The notes below the pieces were generated by a model. The model was not told the origin of the DNA. It saw nothing but the letters and a program-made list of their open reading frames with translations, and did not search any database. From the NCBI RefSeq assembly GCF_016595505.1, contig NZ_JAENIL010000001.1, forward strand, positions 1 through 64,000: DNA of 64,000 bases, written 5' to 3'. The position numbers were made by a program, and so were the translations under genes. This DNA is from Pelagicoccus mobilis (lineage in GTDB: Bacteria; Verrucomicrobiota; Verrucomicrobiia; Opitutales; Opitutaceae). Below, piece by piece: positions 35,747 through 45,507 of this stretch; positions within the stretch are counted from its first letter, which is position 1; every line of letters starts with the position of its first letter.

Positions 35747-36733
35747 TTACACCTCACCGAGCCGTCGCTCAACGGCAGCAAGCACTTTCGGCTCAATTTC
35801 GCTCAAAGACTCGCCCGAACTAAACGCGGCCGCACAGGCATGACCACCCCCGCCAAACTCTCGAGCCAGCGTATCGACACGGTAATCAGCATGCTCAGCC
35901 CGAAAACTCCCTTTCACCGTGGACTCTCTTTGCTCCAAATAAACGCCGATCTTCACACCCCGAATCGAGCGTGTATAGTCCACAAACCCTTCCGTGTGTT
36001 CGTAAGTTGCTCCCGTATCCAAAAAGTCCTGATACATCACTTTGCCCACACCCAACTGCCCATCGCACTTAGTTTGGAGCGTCGCTAGAAAACGCTGCAA
36101 CAATTCCAGACGACACAGAGGCTCGTTCTCGTAGAGAGCTTGGGCCGTCGTCACAGGGCGAGCCCCACAATCAACAAGGCGACCGCTAAGTTCGAATACA
36201 CGACGCGACGTAGCAGCATACGAGTACCGCCCTGTATCAGTCATAATACCTGTCAAAAGGCATTGTGCCGTCAGCGGATCGACATCCCAACCAAAATCAA
36301 ACGCAAGGCCAGCGATCATTTCACAGGTCGCAGCCGCTTTCGAATCTACCAAATTGAAGTGAGCGTACTTCGTATTCGAAATGTGGTGATCGATATTTCC
36401 GAGAAAATTGTGATTCGCGATCGCCTTGCTAGACTTCGGCCCTACTCGCCCTTCGTCCGCGCAATCCACGAACAACAACGAACTCTCGTCGAGATTTTGC
36501 CTCAGGTTCAAAACGGGCGTTTCTTGGATTAGAAACGAAAGAGCGTCGGGCACCGGGTCCGCATTGAGCGCAACAGCATCGACACCTTCCGCTCTCAACA
36601 AACGGGTCAGCGCCAACTGCGAGCCGATACAATCGCCATCCGGGCGAGCGTGCCCAAGCACCAGAACTCGATCATTCGCGATGCTGGCGAAGAGTTCGCT
36701 AAATCCTTCAGCCAACTGCGGAAAGTAGCTCAT
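35747..36733 (-). CDS. nrnA: DHH/DHHA1 phosphoesterase, NrnA-like oligoribonuclease
   Basis: Predicted 3'-phosphoadenosine phosphatase/nanoRNase of 328 residues. The DHH domain has 'GHARPDGDCIGSQLAL', 'LFVDCADEGRVG' and the metal motif 'NIDHHISNTKY'. The DHHA1 domain ends with 'LAREFGGGGHACAAAFSSG', which binds substrate. Its start overlaps the rbfA stop (ATGA), so the two are coupled. This rbfA-nrnA-truB order is widespread. Whether it uses oligoribonucleotides, pAp or both cannot be told from sequence. Confidence 0.9.
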   Translation of the reverse strand: MSYFPQLAEGFSELFASIANDRVLVLGHARPDGDCIGSQLALTRLLRAEGVDAVALNADPVPDALSFLIQETPVLNLRQNLDESSLLFVDCADEGRVGPKSSKAIANHNFLGNIDHHISNTKYAHFNLVDSKAAATCEMIAGLAFDFGWDVDPLTAQCLLTGIMTDTGRYSYAATSRRVFELSGRLVDCGARPVTTAQALYENEPLCRLELLQRFLATLQTKCDGQLGVGKVMYQDFLDTGATYEHTEGFVDYTRSIRGVKIGVYLEQRESTVKGSFRAEHADYRVDTLAREFGGGGHACAAAFSSGESLSEIEPKVLAAVERRLGEV

Positions 36734-37119
36734 GATTCTTCTTGTTCTTCCGCGCTCTGCAGATCGGTGAGCTCCTCATCTGGAATCTCGAGCTCGTCGA
36801 TCAAGTCATGCACCTTGTTCGCCGCCTGGTTCTTTTCGTCGAACGCAAAAGTCAGATCCGGCAAGTACTTTAAGATGATCCGCTTCCCCAGCTCCCTTCT
36901 GAACATAGACTTGTTCTTCTGGAAAAACTGCTGAGCCATGCGGCGGCTATAGTCCTTTGTTTCAATAACTGAATACAAGACAAGAGCGTTCTTGTTGTCC
37001 GGAGACACGTCCACCTCCGTGATCGTGATCATCACAGCGTTCGTACGAAAACGCGTGTGCAAGATATCGCTTATCTCGCGCTTAACCAGCTCGCCAACTC
37101 TAACTTTTCGATTGCTCAT
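36730..37119 (-). CDS. rbfA: 30S ribosome-binding factor RbfA
   Basis: Ribosome-maturation factor of 129 residues with a KH-like fold: 'VRVGELVKREISDILHTRF', 'MITITEVDVSPDNKNALVLY', and 'ILKYLPDLTFAFDEKNQAANKV'. The C-terminal tail is acidic (EEELTDLQSAEEQEES-like). It is downstream of infB, separated by a 98-base gap that contains a REP-like palindrome. Confidence 0.93.
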   Translation of the reverse strand: MSNRKVRVGELVKREISDILHTRFRTNAVMITITEVDVSPDNKNALVLYSVIETKDYSRRMAQQFFQKNKSMFRRELGKRIILKYLPDLTFAFDEKNQAANKVHDLIDELEIPDEELTDLQSAEEQEES

Positions 37120-37131
37120 AGGGCTAAAGAA

Positions 37132-37198
37132 GTAGGAGCGACCTCGGTGGCGAATCTGCTTTCTAGAAAAGAGTCATCGCGACCAAGGTCGCTCCTAC
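37132..37198. repeat. REP-like palindrome inside the infB-rbfA operon gap
   Basis: Left arm 37132-37153 (GTAGGAGCGACC onward) and right arm 37177-37198 (ending GGTCGCTCCTAC) pair over 22 bases with two mismatches. The GTAGGAGCGACC form recalls REP sequences known from Xanthomonas and Pseudomonas. It is transcribed between two cotranscribed genes and may affect mRNA stability. Confidence 0.75.
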
Positions 37199-37217
37199 GA
37201 AAGAAACTGTTTAAATC

Positions 37218-39773
37218 CTACAGGCTTGGACGGATCTCGTGTACTTCGTAGATTTCGATCGTATCGCCTGGCTTGTAGTCGTTGAACTTCTCGATCTGGA
37301 TACCACACTCGGTACCAGCGCGAACCTCCTTCACGTCGTCCTTCACGCGGCGGAGCGTCTGTACCTTGCTGTCGTGCATAACCTTGTTGCGGCGCATGAC
37401 ACGCGCATTCGCGCCATGTGAAACGCGACCTTCGGTAACCAAACAGCCAGCAACAAAGCCCTTCGCGATCGGGAATACCGCACGAACCTCGGCCGCGCCG
37501 ATCTTGTTTTCGCGATACTCTGGATCGAGCATTTCGATCATGTCATCACGGACGCGGTCAACGAGCTCGTAGATGATCTGGTAAGAGGAAATCTTAACCG
37601 CCTTGTTCTTGGCGACCGCCGCTACACCGTTGTCGGAACGAACGTTGAAACCAATCACTTCAGCTTCACCAGCATGCGCCTTTTCAACATCGCTCTTGCT
37701 GATAACGCCAACGCCCTTGCCAATGATTTCAAGAGCAACCTTTTCGCTCGTGATCGATGTGAGAGCTTCGCAGATCGCTTCGAGCGAACCGAACGCATCA
37801 GCCTTCACAATAAGGCGAAGCGTCTTTTTCTGAGTTTTAGCGATCGCAGCGAAGAGCTTTTCCTGCGGAGACATTCCTGCAGTAGCTTCGTCTTCCATCG
37901 CCGCCATTTCGGCCTTCATCTGGTGCTCGTTGTCAGCTGCTAGGCTCTTAGCAGTCTTCTCGTTCTTAACCGTCTCGTAAACCGCACCACAATCCGGAGT
38001 GGTCGACCAGCCGATAACACGAACAGGGGTCGCAGGCGGAGCCTTCTTCAATTGCTTGCCGTTTTCGTCGAGCATCGCCTTCACCTTGGTGGAAGCTGGA
38101 CCGCAAACAAGCGCGTCACCCACCTTCAGCGTACCGGACTGTACGATTACGGTCGCGGTCGGACCACGGCCGACTTCAACAGAAGCTTCGATGACAACAC
38201 CTGAAGACTTCTTCTTGGGATTCGCTTGAAGCTCGAGAACTTCGGCCTGGAGAAGAACCATGTCGAGCAGGTCTTCGATGCCAGTTCCCTTCAATGCGGA
38301 AACTTCGACACAGATCGTTTGACCACCCCAATCTTCGGAGGCGATACCACGCTCCTGCATCTGCTGCTTCACCTTGTCGACATTCGCTCCCTTGGTATCG
38401 ATCTTGTTGATCGCTACGATCGGCTGAACACCTGACTTCTGGATGAACTTGAGAGCTTCGTCCGTCTGTGGCTTGAAACCGTCGTCCGCCGCAACCACCA
38501 GGATCGCGATATCAGTGACGTCCGCGCCACGAGCACGCATAGAGTTGAAGGCTTCGTGACCAGGCGTGTCGAGGAAAGTGATCTTGTGATCGTTATGCTC
38601 GATCTGGTAGGCGCCAATGTGCTGCGTGATGCCGCCCGCTTCGCCCTTGGTGACGTTCGCCTTGCGGATGTAGTCGAGCAAAGAGGTCTTACCATGGTCA
38701 ACGTGGCCCATGATACAGACGCACGGAGGACGGTGCTCAAGATCGCCTGTTTCATCGATCTCTTCCTTCTTCTGCTGCTTCTTCTTGGCCTTGTTGCCTT
38801 CACCGCGATGGCGGATTTCGAGAAGGAATCCATGCTTAGCCGCAAGCTCGCTGGCCACATTCTCTTCCAAGCTTTGGTTGATGGAAGCGAAGATACCCAT
38901 CTCCATCAACTCGGAGATCAACTTAAATGGCTTCACGCCAAGCTCGTTGGCGAAATCGCGCACCACGATTGGTGGCTTCAGGGAAATCTGCTTTATCTCG
39001 TCAGGATCGCCGCTCGCTGGAGCTGCCTTGGCTGCCGCCGGGGGAGCGACGCTACCAGGACCCGCCGGAGGCGGCGGTGGCGCTTTCGGAGCCCCCATCG
39101 CTGGAGGCGCTGGTGGAGCTGGTGGACCAGCGGGGGCCGGTGCGGCCGGTGCCTTGGCTACTGGCTTCGGCGCGACCGGTGGCGGCGCTGCCGGGGCTGG
39201 TGCTGCAGGTGCAGGAGCACCTGCAGCGGCACGAACGCCAGGATTCACGGAAGGAGGAGCAGCGGGCGCGGGCGCCGCAGGTGTCGGTTTTGCAGCCGGA
39301 GGAGCGACCTTTGCTGGTCCTGAAGGAGGAGCGACCGGAGGCGGAGCCATCGGCTTGGGAGCCGCTGGAGCTGGCGGAGCGACAGGTGCAGGAGCAGCCG
39401 GGGCCGGAGGTGGCGGAGGTGCTACGACCTTCGCCGCGGCAGCCGCCTTTCGGGCCTCTTCCTCTGCCTTCTTCGCGTCTTCCTTTTCCTGAGCGATCTG
39501 CTCTGGGCTCTTCACGAACTTAGACAAGTCTGGAGCTGTCGGAGGCGCCGGAGGCGCTTTCTCTTCAGCTTCTGGCTCTGCTGCGGCAGCCTCTTCTTCG
39601 CTTTCGCTGGCTGCGTTTTTCTGGGCGAATTCCTCACGGAGGGATTCGGCGGAAATGTTGTCGACGGTGCTGGACGCGCTTTTGACCTCGAAGCCGCGCT
39701 CACGCAACAACTCGATCAATGCGGCATTCTCCATACCGATTTCTTTAGACAACTGATAGATTCTAACGCTCAT
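37218..39773 (-). CDS. infB: Translation initiation factor IF-2
   Basis: GTPase of 851 residues that places initiator tRNA on the 30S subunit. The N-terminal IF2_N domain ('[20 protein letters not shown]') is followed by an Ala/Pro/Val-rich low-complexity linker, about residues 60-265, and a second IF2_N-like part ('[20 protein letters not shown]'). The G domain has '[14 protein letters not shown]' (G1), 'ITQHIGAY' (G2), 'DTPGHEAF' (G3) and 'NKID' (G4). The linker is coded by strongly G+C-rich repeats near 39000-39450. The C-terminus '[16 protein letters not shown]' is typical. Confidence 0.97.
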   Translation of the reverse strand: MSVRIYQLSKEIGMENAALIELLRERGFEVKSASSTVDNISAESLREEFAQKNAASESEEEAAAAEPEAEEKAPPAPPTAPDLSKFVKSPEQIAQEKEDAKKAEEEARKAAAAAKVVAPPPPPAPAAPAPVAPPAPAAPKPMAPPPVAPPSGPAKVAPPAAKPTPAAPAPAAPPSVNPGVRAAAGAPAPAAPAPAAPPPVAPKPVAKAPAAPAPAGPPAPPAPPAMGAPKAPPPPPAGPGSVAPPAAAKAAPASGDPDEIKQISLKPPIVVRDFANELGVKPFKLISELMEMGIFASINQSLEENVASELAAKHGFLLEIRHRGEGNKAKKKQQKKEEIDETGDLEHRPPCVCIMGHVDHGKTSLLDYIRKANVTKGEAGGITQHIGAYQIEHNDHKITFLDTPGHEAFNSMRARGADVTDIAILVVAADDGFKPQTDEALKFIQKSGVQPIVAINKIDTKGANVDKVKQQMQERGIASEDWGGQTICVEVSALKGTGIEDLLDMVLLQAEVLELQANPKKKSSGVVIEASVEVGRGPTATVIVQSGTLKVGDALVCGPASTKVKAMLDENGKQLKKAPPATPVRVIGWSTTPDCGAVYETVKNEKTAKSLAADNEHQMKAEMAAMEDEATAGMSPQEKLFAAIAKTQKKTLRLIVKADAFGSLEAICEALTSITSEKVALEIIGKGVGVISKSDVEKAHAGEAEVIGFNVRSDNGVAAVAKNKAVKISSYQIIYELVDRVRDDMIEMLDPEYRENKIGAAEVRAVFPIAKGFVAGCLVTEGRVSHGANARVMRRNKVMHDSKVQTLRRVKDDVKEVRAGTECGIQIEKFNDYKPGDTIEIYEVHEIRPSL

Positions 39774-39845
39774 GCAGGAAAGTGGGTGTCGCTATATAAA
39801 TAAAGGAGGGGATGATTTAGTACTCAGGTGTGGTTGTTGCCTGTA

Positions 39846-41105
39846 TTAAGATGAGATGCCCTGCGACTGAAGGAACTGGTTCACCTTAGCGAGGATGTCA
39901 GCCGCCTCTTCAGCGGAGAATCCCATTTCAGCCAGATCGTCAACCTCGACATCGAGGAAGAGCTCTGGGCTGATCAAACCGTTGTTAACCAAACGCTCGG
40001 CAGTAGCAGCATCGATGCCTTCGATCTGGTTGAGGCCTTGAGCCGCTTCCGCTTGCTTGGTCTCCATGCTCACTTCTCTTACCTCTTCCTTCATGATGTC
40101 GATCTTCCAACCAACAAGCTTAGAGGTGAGACGAGCATTTTGCCCCTTGCGGCCGATCGCTACTGCGAGATCGTCTTCAGAGACTTCGATAGAGATTCGG
40201 CGGTTACGCTCGTCGACGATCACGTTACGCGGGATCGCTGGCTTGAGAGCTTCGAGCGCCATTTCCTTCGGGTCTTCGAAGTAGCGGATAATATCGATCT
40301 TCTCGCCACCGAGCTCGCGAACGATGCTCTTGACGCGGGCTCCACGAGCTCCGACGCAAGCGCCAACTGGGTCGACCTTCGGGTCTGTGGAAGTAACCGC
40401 GATCTTCGTGCGGTAACCTGGCTCGCGAGAGAAGGCTTCTATCTTCACCGTGCCATCCGCGATTTCAGTCACTTCCAGATCGAACAAACGAAGAACGAAC
40501 TTCGCGTTGGAACGTGTAAGAATAAGCTCCGGACCACGGTTGGTCGCTTCGATTTTCAAAAGAAAACAGCGGATACGTTCACCAGGCGAATAGTCTTCGC
40601 CAGGGACTTGGTCACGCGAAGGCATCATGGCTTCCGCTTTGCCGAGATCGATGATCAGATCGCCACGCTCGCGACGTCTTACGATTCCGGATACAATATC
40701 GCCTACCTGATCCTTAAAGTCGTCGTAGATACGCTCCTTCTCGAACTGGCGGAGACGTTGCATGATCGCTTGGCGAGCTGTCTGCGCCGCGATACGCCCG
40801 AGATAGGCAGGATCGATCTCCTTTTCGTAGATGTCCCCGATGTTGAGTTCGGTGTCTACCTGGCGCGCTTTCTCGAGAGAGATTTCAGTTTTCGGATCAC
40901 TTACAGAATCAACCACGTCGAGCAACGCCCAAGCGTTCATCTTTCCATTACGCGGATCGATGGTGATCTTCAGTTCCTGCCCCGCGTTTACGCCCTTGGC
41001 CGCGGCGTTCTTAATAGCCGTAATAATGGCGGAAATCATGTCTTCACGACCGATTCCCTTCTCTTTTTCCATGTACTCCAGGACTGAAAGAATTTCGCTG
41101 CTCAT
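39846..41105 (-). CDS. nusA: Transcription termination/antitermination protein NusA
   Basis: RNA-polymerase-associated factor of 419 residues. N-terminal domain (1-130), S1 domain ('[20 protein letters not shown]'), two KH domains ('[20 protein letters not shown]' and '[19 protein letters not shown]'), then a short helix-hairpin-helix tail ('[21 protein letters not shown]', '[12 protein letters not shown]'). Two full acidic repeats as in E. coli are absent. rimP, which usually precedes nusA, is not present. The ATG lies 22 bases after the T-run of a strong terminator hairpin (41128-41155). Confidence 0.96.
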   Translation of the reverse strand: MSSEILSVLEYMEKEKGIGREDMISAIITAIKNAAAKGVNAGQELKITIDPRNGKMNAWALLDVVDSVSDPKTEISLEKARQVDTELNIGDIYEKEIDPAYLGRIAAQTARQAIMQRLRQFEKERIYDDFKDQVGDIVSGIVRRRERGDLIIDLGKAEAMMPSRDQVPGEDYSPGERIRCFLLKIEATNRGPELILTRSNAKFVLRLFDLEVTEIADGTVKIEAFSREPGYRTKIAVTSTDPKVDPVGACVGARGARVKSIVRELGGEKIDIIRYFEDPKEMALEALKPAIPRNVIVDERNRRISIEVSEDDLAVAIGRKGQNARLTSKLVGWKIDIMKEEVREVSMETKQAEAAQGLNQIEGIDAATAERLVNNGLISPELFLDVEVDDLAEMGFSAEEAADILAKVNQFLQSQGISS

Positions 41106-41127
41106 CTTAGTTGTTAGTGCCTATTTG

Positions 41128-41155
41128 AAAAAAAAAGCGGGTCACTGACCCACTT
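41128..41155 (-). terminator. Strong terminator hairpin in the nusA leader (possible attenuator)
   Basis: On the minus strand a nine-bp stem with a one-base pivot (GGGTCA/TGACCC core, arms 41137-41144 and 41146-41154) is followed by nine T (complement of A41128-A41136). It ends 22 bases before the nusA ATG. There is no room for a promoter between it and the gene, so nusA transcripts must pass through it. Confidence 0.8.
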
Positions 41156-41179
41156 TCAAAAAATAATTGAAATTGTGAA

Positions 41180-41199
41180 GCGGGAACTAAATTTCCCGC
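41180..41199 (-). other. Stem-loop after the DUF2851 gene
   Basis: GCGGGAA (41180-41186) and TTCCCGC (41193-41199) form a perfect seven-bp stem with a six-base loop, 11 bases past the DUF2851 stop. No direct T-run follows on the minus strand, so it is a weak terminator or the first of two leader hairpins before nusA. Confidence 0.55.
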
Positions 41200-41210
41200 G
41201 ATTGAGAAAG

Positions 41211-42464
41211 TCAAGCGTGTGCTTGGACGCTCTCAACCCCTTGCGTTTCCTTATTAGATACGCTTTTGGCACCGAGCACTCCCTGCAGCCAACCGTTGCT
41301 CATAAGGACCTTCCTAGGCTCGAGCACCTGCAACAACTTCAGGGCCTCCACACAGGAATCCGGCCGATCTCCAGCCGGCCAATGAAACCAGAGAGCAAAG
41401 CAATCAACTCCAAGCCTTGCCGACACCAAGGGAAACAACGCATCGCAAATGAGCGTATCCAGTCGCGTACCCCCCAACTTGCCGCCTAAGACCAACGCAA
41501 CCATCGACTTGCGTAACTTCTGAATCCCCAGATCCATACGAGCCTCGCTCGTCCCCCACTCCTCTTCTTTCAGCTTATGCCCTACTTCCTCGATAGCCTG
41601 CCCAAACAAAGCGAGATTCTCAGGCCAAGCTGGCACCACCGACACCAAATCCATATATTGCTGAAGACGCGTTCGCGGATGGTTCGCCGGGCGGCATCCA
41701 TTCAGACGCCACCGATTGCCGGCCACTCCCATCAACAGGTCTACAGGCAGCTTCCCCCCGACGAAGGCGTCCATCCCGAACCGCTCCGCAATCATCAGCA
41801 TCGGCACCCGGTTTCGGGCAAATCCCAACACTTCCAACGTACTCTGATGGCAAGCCCCCTCCCAACCGAGTCGCTCAAGCCTCAGCTTCGCGAAATGCCG
41901 CTTCATTCCCCACCGCCGTTCAGCCAAGTCCCTCAATCGTTTCTTTCGGTCGCTTAGATCGTGCTGCAACAACGATTCTACCTCCGGCCTCAAATCGACG
42001 CCAGTCGACGCCACCAAGGAATCGTCCCCCGCGTACTCCTCAAGCGAGTACCAAAGCAACGGCAAAAGACTCACCCGCGGCAACACGGTCCCACAACTCG
42101 TCCGGCACTCCGGAGCGCCCTCGCCAGGATCGTAATAGAGCACGTGCAACACTACGTTATCGTAGGCAGGATTTTCCTCGTGCCCATGCGCCTTCCAATC
42201 CGCTTGAGAGAAATGCACCTCCACGTCTCCACGCACGTCCAAACCGTCGACCCTCAACAAAGCTCCGCGAAAGTCGGGTCCCTCCAGCCGATTCCAGGTC
42301 CCAGGAAAAACGACCTGCACGCGACGCCCCTGCTCATCCCGCAATCGCCCCTCATCGAAGGCCTGTTCCAACCAAATCTTCTGCAAGACCAGTTCGCTGA
42401 CATGGTAAGGACCATAAGGCCCGTGGAATTCCTCCACAGATTCGGGGCGGGTGTACGGGGACAT
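41211..42464 (-). CDS. DUF2851 family protein
   Basis: Protein of 417 residues of the uncharacterised DUF2851 family. Recognisable parts are 'FHGPYGPYHVSELVLQKIWLEQ', 'GTWNRLEGPDFRGALLRVDG', 'GDVEVHFSQADWKAHGHEENPAYDNVVLHV', and the later 'GFARNRVPMLMIAERFGMD'. The conserved 'GPDF...DVEVH...W..H.H..nPaYd.V.LHV' pattern suggests a metal-dependent nuclease-like core, but no activity is known. ATG 42464 is used because the family-like sequence begins there; an in-frame start 29 codons upstream is poorer. It is divergent from the small membrane protein gene. Confidence 0.8.
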   Translation of the reverse strand: MSPYTRPESVEEFHGPYGPYHVSELVLQKIWLEQAFDEGRLRDEQGRRVQVVFPGTWNRLEGPDFRGALLRVDGLDVRGDVEVHFSQADWKAHGHEENPAYDNVVLHVLYYDPGEGAPECRTSCGTVLPRVSLLPLLWYSLEEYAGDDSLVASTGVDLRPEVESLLQHDLSDRKKRLRDLAERRWGMKRHFAKLRLERLGWEGACHQSTLEVLGFARNRVPMLMIAERFGMDAFVGGKLPVDLLMGVAGNRWRLNGCRPANHPRTRLQQYMDLVSVVPAWPENLALFGQAIEEVGHKLKEEEWGTSEARMDLGIQKLRKSMVALVLGGKLGGTRLDTLICDALFPLVSARLGVDCFALWFHWPAGDRPDSCVEALKLLQVLEPRKVLMSNGWLQGVLGAKSVSNKETQGVESVQAHA

Positions 42465-42596
42465 ACTAGAGGGGTAACAAAGGGTTGGACCACCAAACCA
42501 ACAGAGAAACACGACACGACCAAGCGTTTTCTCAAAACTCAGTAGAGGCACGCAAACAGTTGACGCTCCGGCACAATTACATGCATACCCGTCCCC

Positions 42597-42860
42597 ATGC
42601 CCTCAAAGCACGACTCAGATTGGGAACTCGTTGAGGAAATCCCTGGCGAGAAGAAGCCAAACGCCAAAAAAGGCGGCTTCATGTCCCTCCTAAAAAACAA
42701 GACACTCTGGATCGGCCTCATCGCCGGCGCCGCCCTTGTCATCGCGGTTCCCGTGCTTCGAGTCATGCTACAAAACGCCCTGAGAGCGTGGTGGATCTGG
42801 GTAGGCCTCGCCCTCTATTTCATCTGGGCCCGCCTAAAAAAAGCCGGAGCAACAAAGTAG
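42597..42860 (+). CDS. Small membrane protein of unknown function
   Basis: Protein of 87 residues. A charged N-terminus (MPSKHDSDWELVEEIPGEKK) is followed by two hydrophobic helices, about 36-57 (TLWIGLIAGAALVIAVPVLRV) and 63-79 (AWWIWVGLALYFIWARL), and a basic tail. I do not recognise a family. The helices are clean and the reading frame is uninterrupted, so it is probably real. It is convergent with the IclR-type gene, stops three bases apart. Confidence 0.6.
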   Translation: MPSKHDSDWELVEEIPGEKKPNAKKGGFMSLLKNKTLWIGLIAGAALVIAVPVLRVMLQNALRAWWIWVGLALYFIWARLKKAGATK

Positions 42861-42863
42861 CCT

Positions 42864-43577
42864 CTACTCAAAATAGGGAAACGGCCCAATCTTACGACTC
42901 TCCTCTCGAAGCAACTCGATCCCTCGCTCCAGCGAATCTTCCGAAAAACGAAAATCCGGCCACGTGATCGCAAACAACGGGGTCAAAGGCGACGGCTCGC
43001 CCAGCCAGGTTCCCCAAGCCACAATTGCCTCCTCCGACTCAGCGAGGTTCATGGCGCACTTCTGCGCCCTGATCACCTCCAGCTCCTCTAGGTAGCCCTC
43101 ACCGACTCCCTCTGGAATCAGATCCGGCCGCACCGTAAGCACCATTTTTCCCATCGCCATCTTCTCGATCGCAAACTGGCGTCCCACCGGCGGCGTTACC
43201 CGCACGCGGCAATCCGGCTCCTCGCAATGAATATGGCGAATTCCGCGCCCTGACAGACGTCCCATGGTAGTCATTTCGCCTAGCTCTTCAGTGATCCGAC
43301 GCATCATCGGAGCATAGCGATCCTTCAATCTCTGGTCCGGATCCTCCTTCCGCCATTCGTGGAACATATCGGTGGCGAAGTAACGTCGGGAGTCGTCCCG
43401 AGCAACCAGACCATAGTGGATCAGACTATCAAGCAACCGCAGCAAACTCGTGCGCGGCAATGACATGTCAGCCACCAACTCCTGAATCCCCACCCCATCC
43501 GGCTTGGATGAGATGAGCGTTAAGAGGTCGAGAGCCTTGAAAAGAGATGTAGCGAGCTGACGGGTTTCTTTTGACAC
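42864..43577 (-). CDS. IclR-family transcriptional regulator
   Basis: DNA-binding regulator of about 237 residues. The winged HTH is 'ATSLFKALDLLTLISSKPDG' then 'IQELVADMSLPRTSLLRLLDSLI' and 'YGLVARDDSRRYFAT'. The effector domain is the IclR type, seen in 'YAPMMRRITEELGEMTTMGRL' and 'PVGRQFAIEKMAMGKMVL', though diverged. The start is uncertain: GTG 43577 gives a typical N-terminus, while a TTG at 43613 adds 12 residues. It is divergent from the KDPG aldolase and KDG kinase genes and is the natural candidate for their repressor, as KdgR-type IclR proteins control uronate catabolism elsewhere. Confidence 0.85.
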   Translation of the reverse strand: MSKETRQLATSLFKALDLLTLISSKPDGVGIQELVADMSLPRTSLLRLLDSLIHYGLVARDDSRRYFATDMFHEWRKEDPDQRLKDRYAPMMRRITEELGEMTTMGRLSGRGIRHIHCEEPDCRVRVTPPVGRQFAIEKMAMGKMVLTVRPDLIPEGVGEGYLEELEVIRAQKCAMNLAESEEAIVAWGTWLGEPSPLTPLFAITWPDFRFSEDSLERGIELLREESRKIGPFPYFE

Positions 43578-43628
43578 GACCCCACTAGATGCGCATACCT
43601 GTCCACATTTCAATCACATTTGTCTACT

Positions 43629-44279
43629 ATGCTGTCACAATCAATCGAAGAACAAGTCCGCAAAAGCGGCATCATCGCAGTAACAACCATTGAGGACGCC
43701 AAAAACGCCGTCCCCACTGCTCAAGCTCTCGTGCGCGGAGGCGTCACCTCCATCGAGCTCACACTCCGCACTCCAGCAGCGCTCGACGCGATCCGCGCGA
43801 TCCGCGCCGAAGTCCCGGAAGTTCTCCTCGGAGCCGGCACCATCCTAACGCCAAAGCAAGTCGATGACGCCATGGAAGCGGGAGTCGCATTTGGCGTAGC
43901 GCCAGGCTTAAACCCTAAGGTTATCGAATACGCTGACAAAGTCGGTCTTCCCTTCGCTCCAGGCGTCATGACCCCAAGCGACATCGAGTGCGCCCTCGAC
44001 CACGGCTGTAAAACCATGAAGCTCTTCCCAGCCGAGTCTATCGGCGGCATGAAGACGCTCAGCACCATGGCAGCTCCCTACAAGCACCTCGGCCTCGGCT
44101 TCATTCCCCTGGGCGGCCTAAACGAAGGCAACATGGCCTCATACCTTTCCTCACCTCTCATCGCAGCGATCGGCGGATCCTGGCTCGCAAAGCCAGACAA
44201 GATCGCTGCCCAAGACTGGGACGCCATCGAAGCTGCAGCCCGCAGCGCCGTTTCAATCGCAACTGAAGCAAAAAGCTAA
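43629..44279 (+). CDS. eda: 2-dehydro-3-deoxy-phosphogluconate (KDPG) aldolase
   Basis: Class I aldolase of 216 residues splitting KDPG into pyruvate and glyceraldehyde-3-phosphate. The TIM barrel shows 'GIIAVTTIEDAKNAVPTAQAL', E43 in 'TSIELTLRT', 'VLLGAGTILTPKQVDDA', 'FAPGVMTPSDIE', and the Schiff-base lysine K131 in 'CKTMKLFPAE'. 'FIPLGGLNEGNM' binds phosphate. ATG 43629 is chosen over a TTG three codons earlier. It is five bases upstream of the KDG kinase gene, forming a two-gene operon. Confidence 0.95.
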   Translation: MLSQSIEEQVRKSGIIAVTTIEDAKNAVPTAQALVRGGVTSIELTLRTPAALDAIRAIRAEVPEVLLGAGTILTPKQVDDAMEAGVAFGVAPGLNPKVIEYADKVGLPFAPGVMTPSDIECALDHGCKTMKLFPAESIGGMKTLSTMAAPYKHLGLGFIPLGGLNEGNMASYLSSPLIAAIGGSWLAKPDKIAAQDWDAIEAAARSAVSIATEAKS

Positions 44280-44284
44280 TTACA

Positions 44285-45376
44285 ATGAGCACTATCGTAA
44301 CTTTTGGTGAAGTGATGGGCCGCGTTTGCCCTCCAGGCTTCAAACGTTTCCGCCAGGCAATGCCGGGCGACCTCAACCTCACCTTCGCAGGCGCCGAAGC
44401 CAACGTCGCATCCTCAATCTCCATGCTCGGAGCCGAAGCGCGCTTCGTTACAGCCCTTCCTGTCAACGACATCACGACTGCCTGCAAAGGCACCCTCGAA
44501 GGGCTCGGGGTCGACACCAGCTACATCGTTGACAGCGACGAAGGACGCCTCGGTCTCTACTTCGTGGAAGCAGGAGCAAACCAACGCCCAAGCCGCGTCA
44601 TCTACGATCGCGACCACTCTGCGGTCAGCATGACCGGACCAGACGCTTACGACTGGGACGGCATCCTCGACGGAGCAAAGTGGTTCCACACCACCGGCAT
44701 CACTCCATCCCTTTCCGCGCAATCGGCCGAAACAACAATCGAAGCCGTCAAGCGAGCCAAGGCCGCTGGCCTACAAGTCTCCTGCGACCTCAACTTCCGC
44801 AACAAACTCTGGAAGTGGAAACCAGGCAGCTCGGCTAAGGAACTCGCCCAAGAAACCATGCGTCAGGTTCTCCCGTACGTCGACGTCGTCATCGGCAACG
44901 AAGAGGACGCGGCAGACGTACTCGGTATCCATGCTGAAAATACGGACATTCACGGTGGCAAGATCGACGCAGCCAAGTACACCGACGTGGCACGCAAGAT
45001 CACCGAACAATTCCCGAACGTATCCAAAGTAGCCATAACTCTTCGCGAAAGCATCTCCGCCAGCCACAACAACTGGGGCGCAATGCTTTACATCAAGTCT
45101 GAAGACAAGGCTTACTTCGCTCCACTCGACGGACAAGAGTACTCACCCTACGAAATCCGCAACATCGTCGACCGCGTCGGCGGTGGAGACTCCTTCGGAG
45201 CCGGCCTCATCTTCGCATTGAATACACCAGAGCTCAGCGGAGCCCAGGACGCGATCGCCTTCGCAGTCGCCTCCTCTTGCCTCGCTCACTCCATCTACGG
45301 AGACTTCAATTTCACCACCCGCTCCGAAGTAGAAGCCCTTCTCAAGCAAGGCGGTTCCGGACGCGTGGTACGCTAA
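44285..45376 (+). CDS. kdgK: 2-dehydro-3-deoxygluconokinase (KDG kinase), PfkB family
   Basis: Sugar kinase of 363 residues. 'VTFGEVMGRVCPPGFKRF' and 'LNLTFAGAEANVASSISMLG' are typical of the KDG-kinase branch, and the anion-hole motif with catalytic D302 is 'RVGGGDSFGAGLIFAL'. A segment around 'KLWKWKPGSSAKEL' is a usual marker of KDG kinases. It phosphorylates KDG from uronate breakdown to KDPG for the aldolase encoded just upstream. A clear terminator follows 39 bases after the stop. Confidence 0.93.
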   Translation: MSTIVTFGEVMGRVCPPGFKRFRQAMPGDLNLTFAGAEANVASSISMLGAEARFVTALPVNDITTACKGTLEGLGVDTSYIVDSDEGRLGLYFVEAGANQRPSRVIYDRDHSAVSMTGPDAYDWDGILDGAKWFHTTGITPSLSAQSAETTIEAVKRAKAAGLQVSCDLNFRNKLWKWKPGSSAKELAQETMRQVLPYVDVVIGNEEDAADVLGIHAENTDIHGGKIDAAKYTDVARKITEQFPNVSKVAITLRESISASHNNWGAMLYIKSEDKAYFAPLDGQEYSPYEIRNIVDRVGGGDSFGAGLIFALNTPELSGAQDAIAFAVASSCLAHSIYGDFNFTTRSEVEALLKQGGSGRVVR

Positions 45377-45414
45377 GCGCCAAATTTGTGATCTAAACCA
45401 TCTATGACGTCGTC

Positions 45415-45441
45415 GCCCCTCGCGCAAGCGGGGGGCTTTTT
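45415..45441 (+). terminator. Rho-independent terminator of the eda-kdgK operon
   Basis: A nine-bp stem (GCCCCTCGC 45415-45423 with GCGGGGGGC 45428-45436, one G-T pair) closed by a GCAA tetraloop is followed by TTTTT (45437-45441). Confidence 0.9.
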
Positions 45442-45507
45442 CGTATACGACGAACGATATCTGAATCGTCGGATCAACGCCCCGACCTACAATGAGCTCA
45501 ACTGTAG

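Noticed and set aside
38556-39523. Long plus-strand open frames opposite infB, rich in Arg, Gly or Ala
   Set aside because: They mirror the G+C-rich Ala/Pro linker of infB on the other strand and have no domain, start context or ribosome-binding site of their own.
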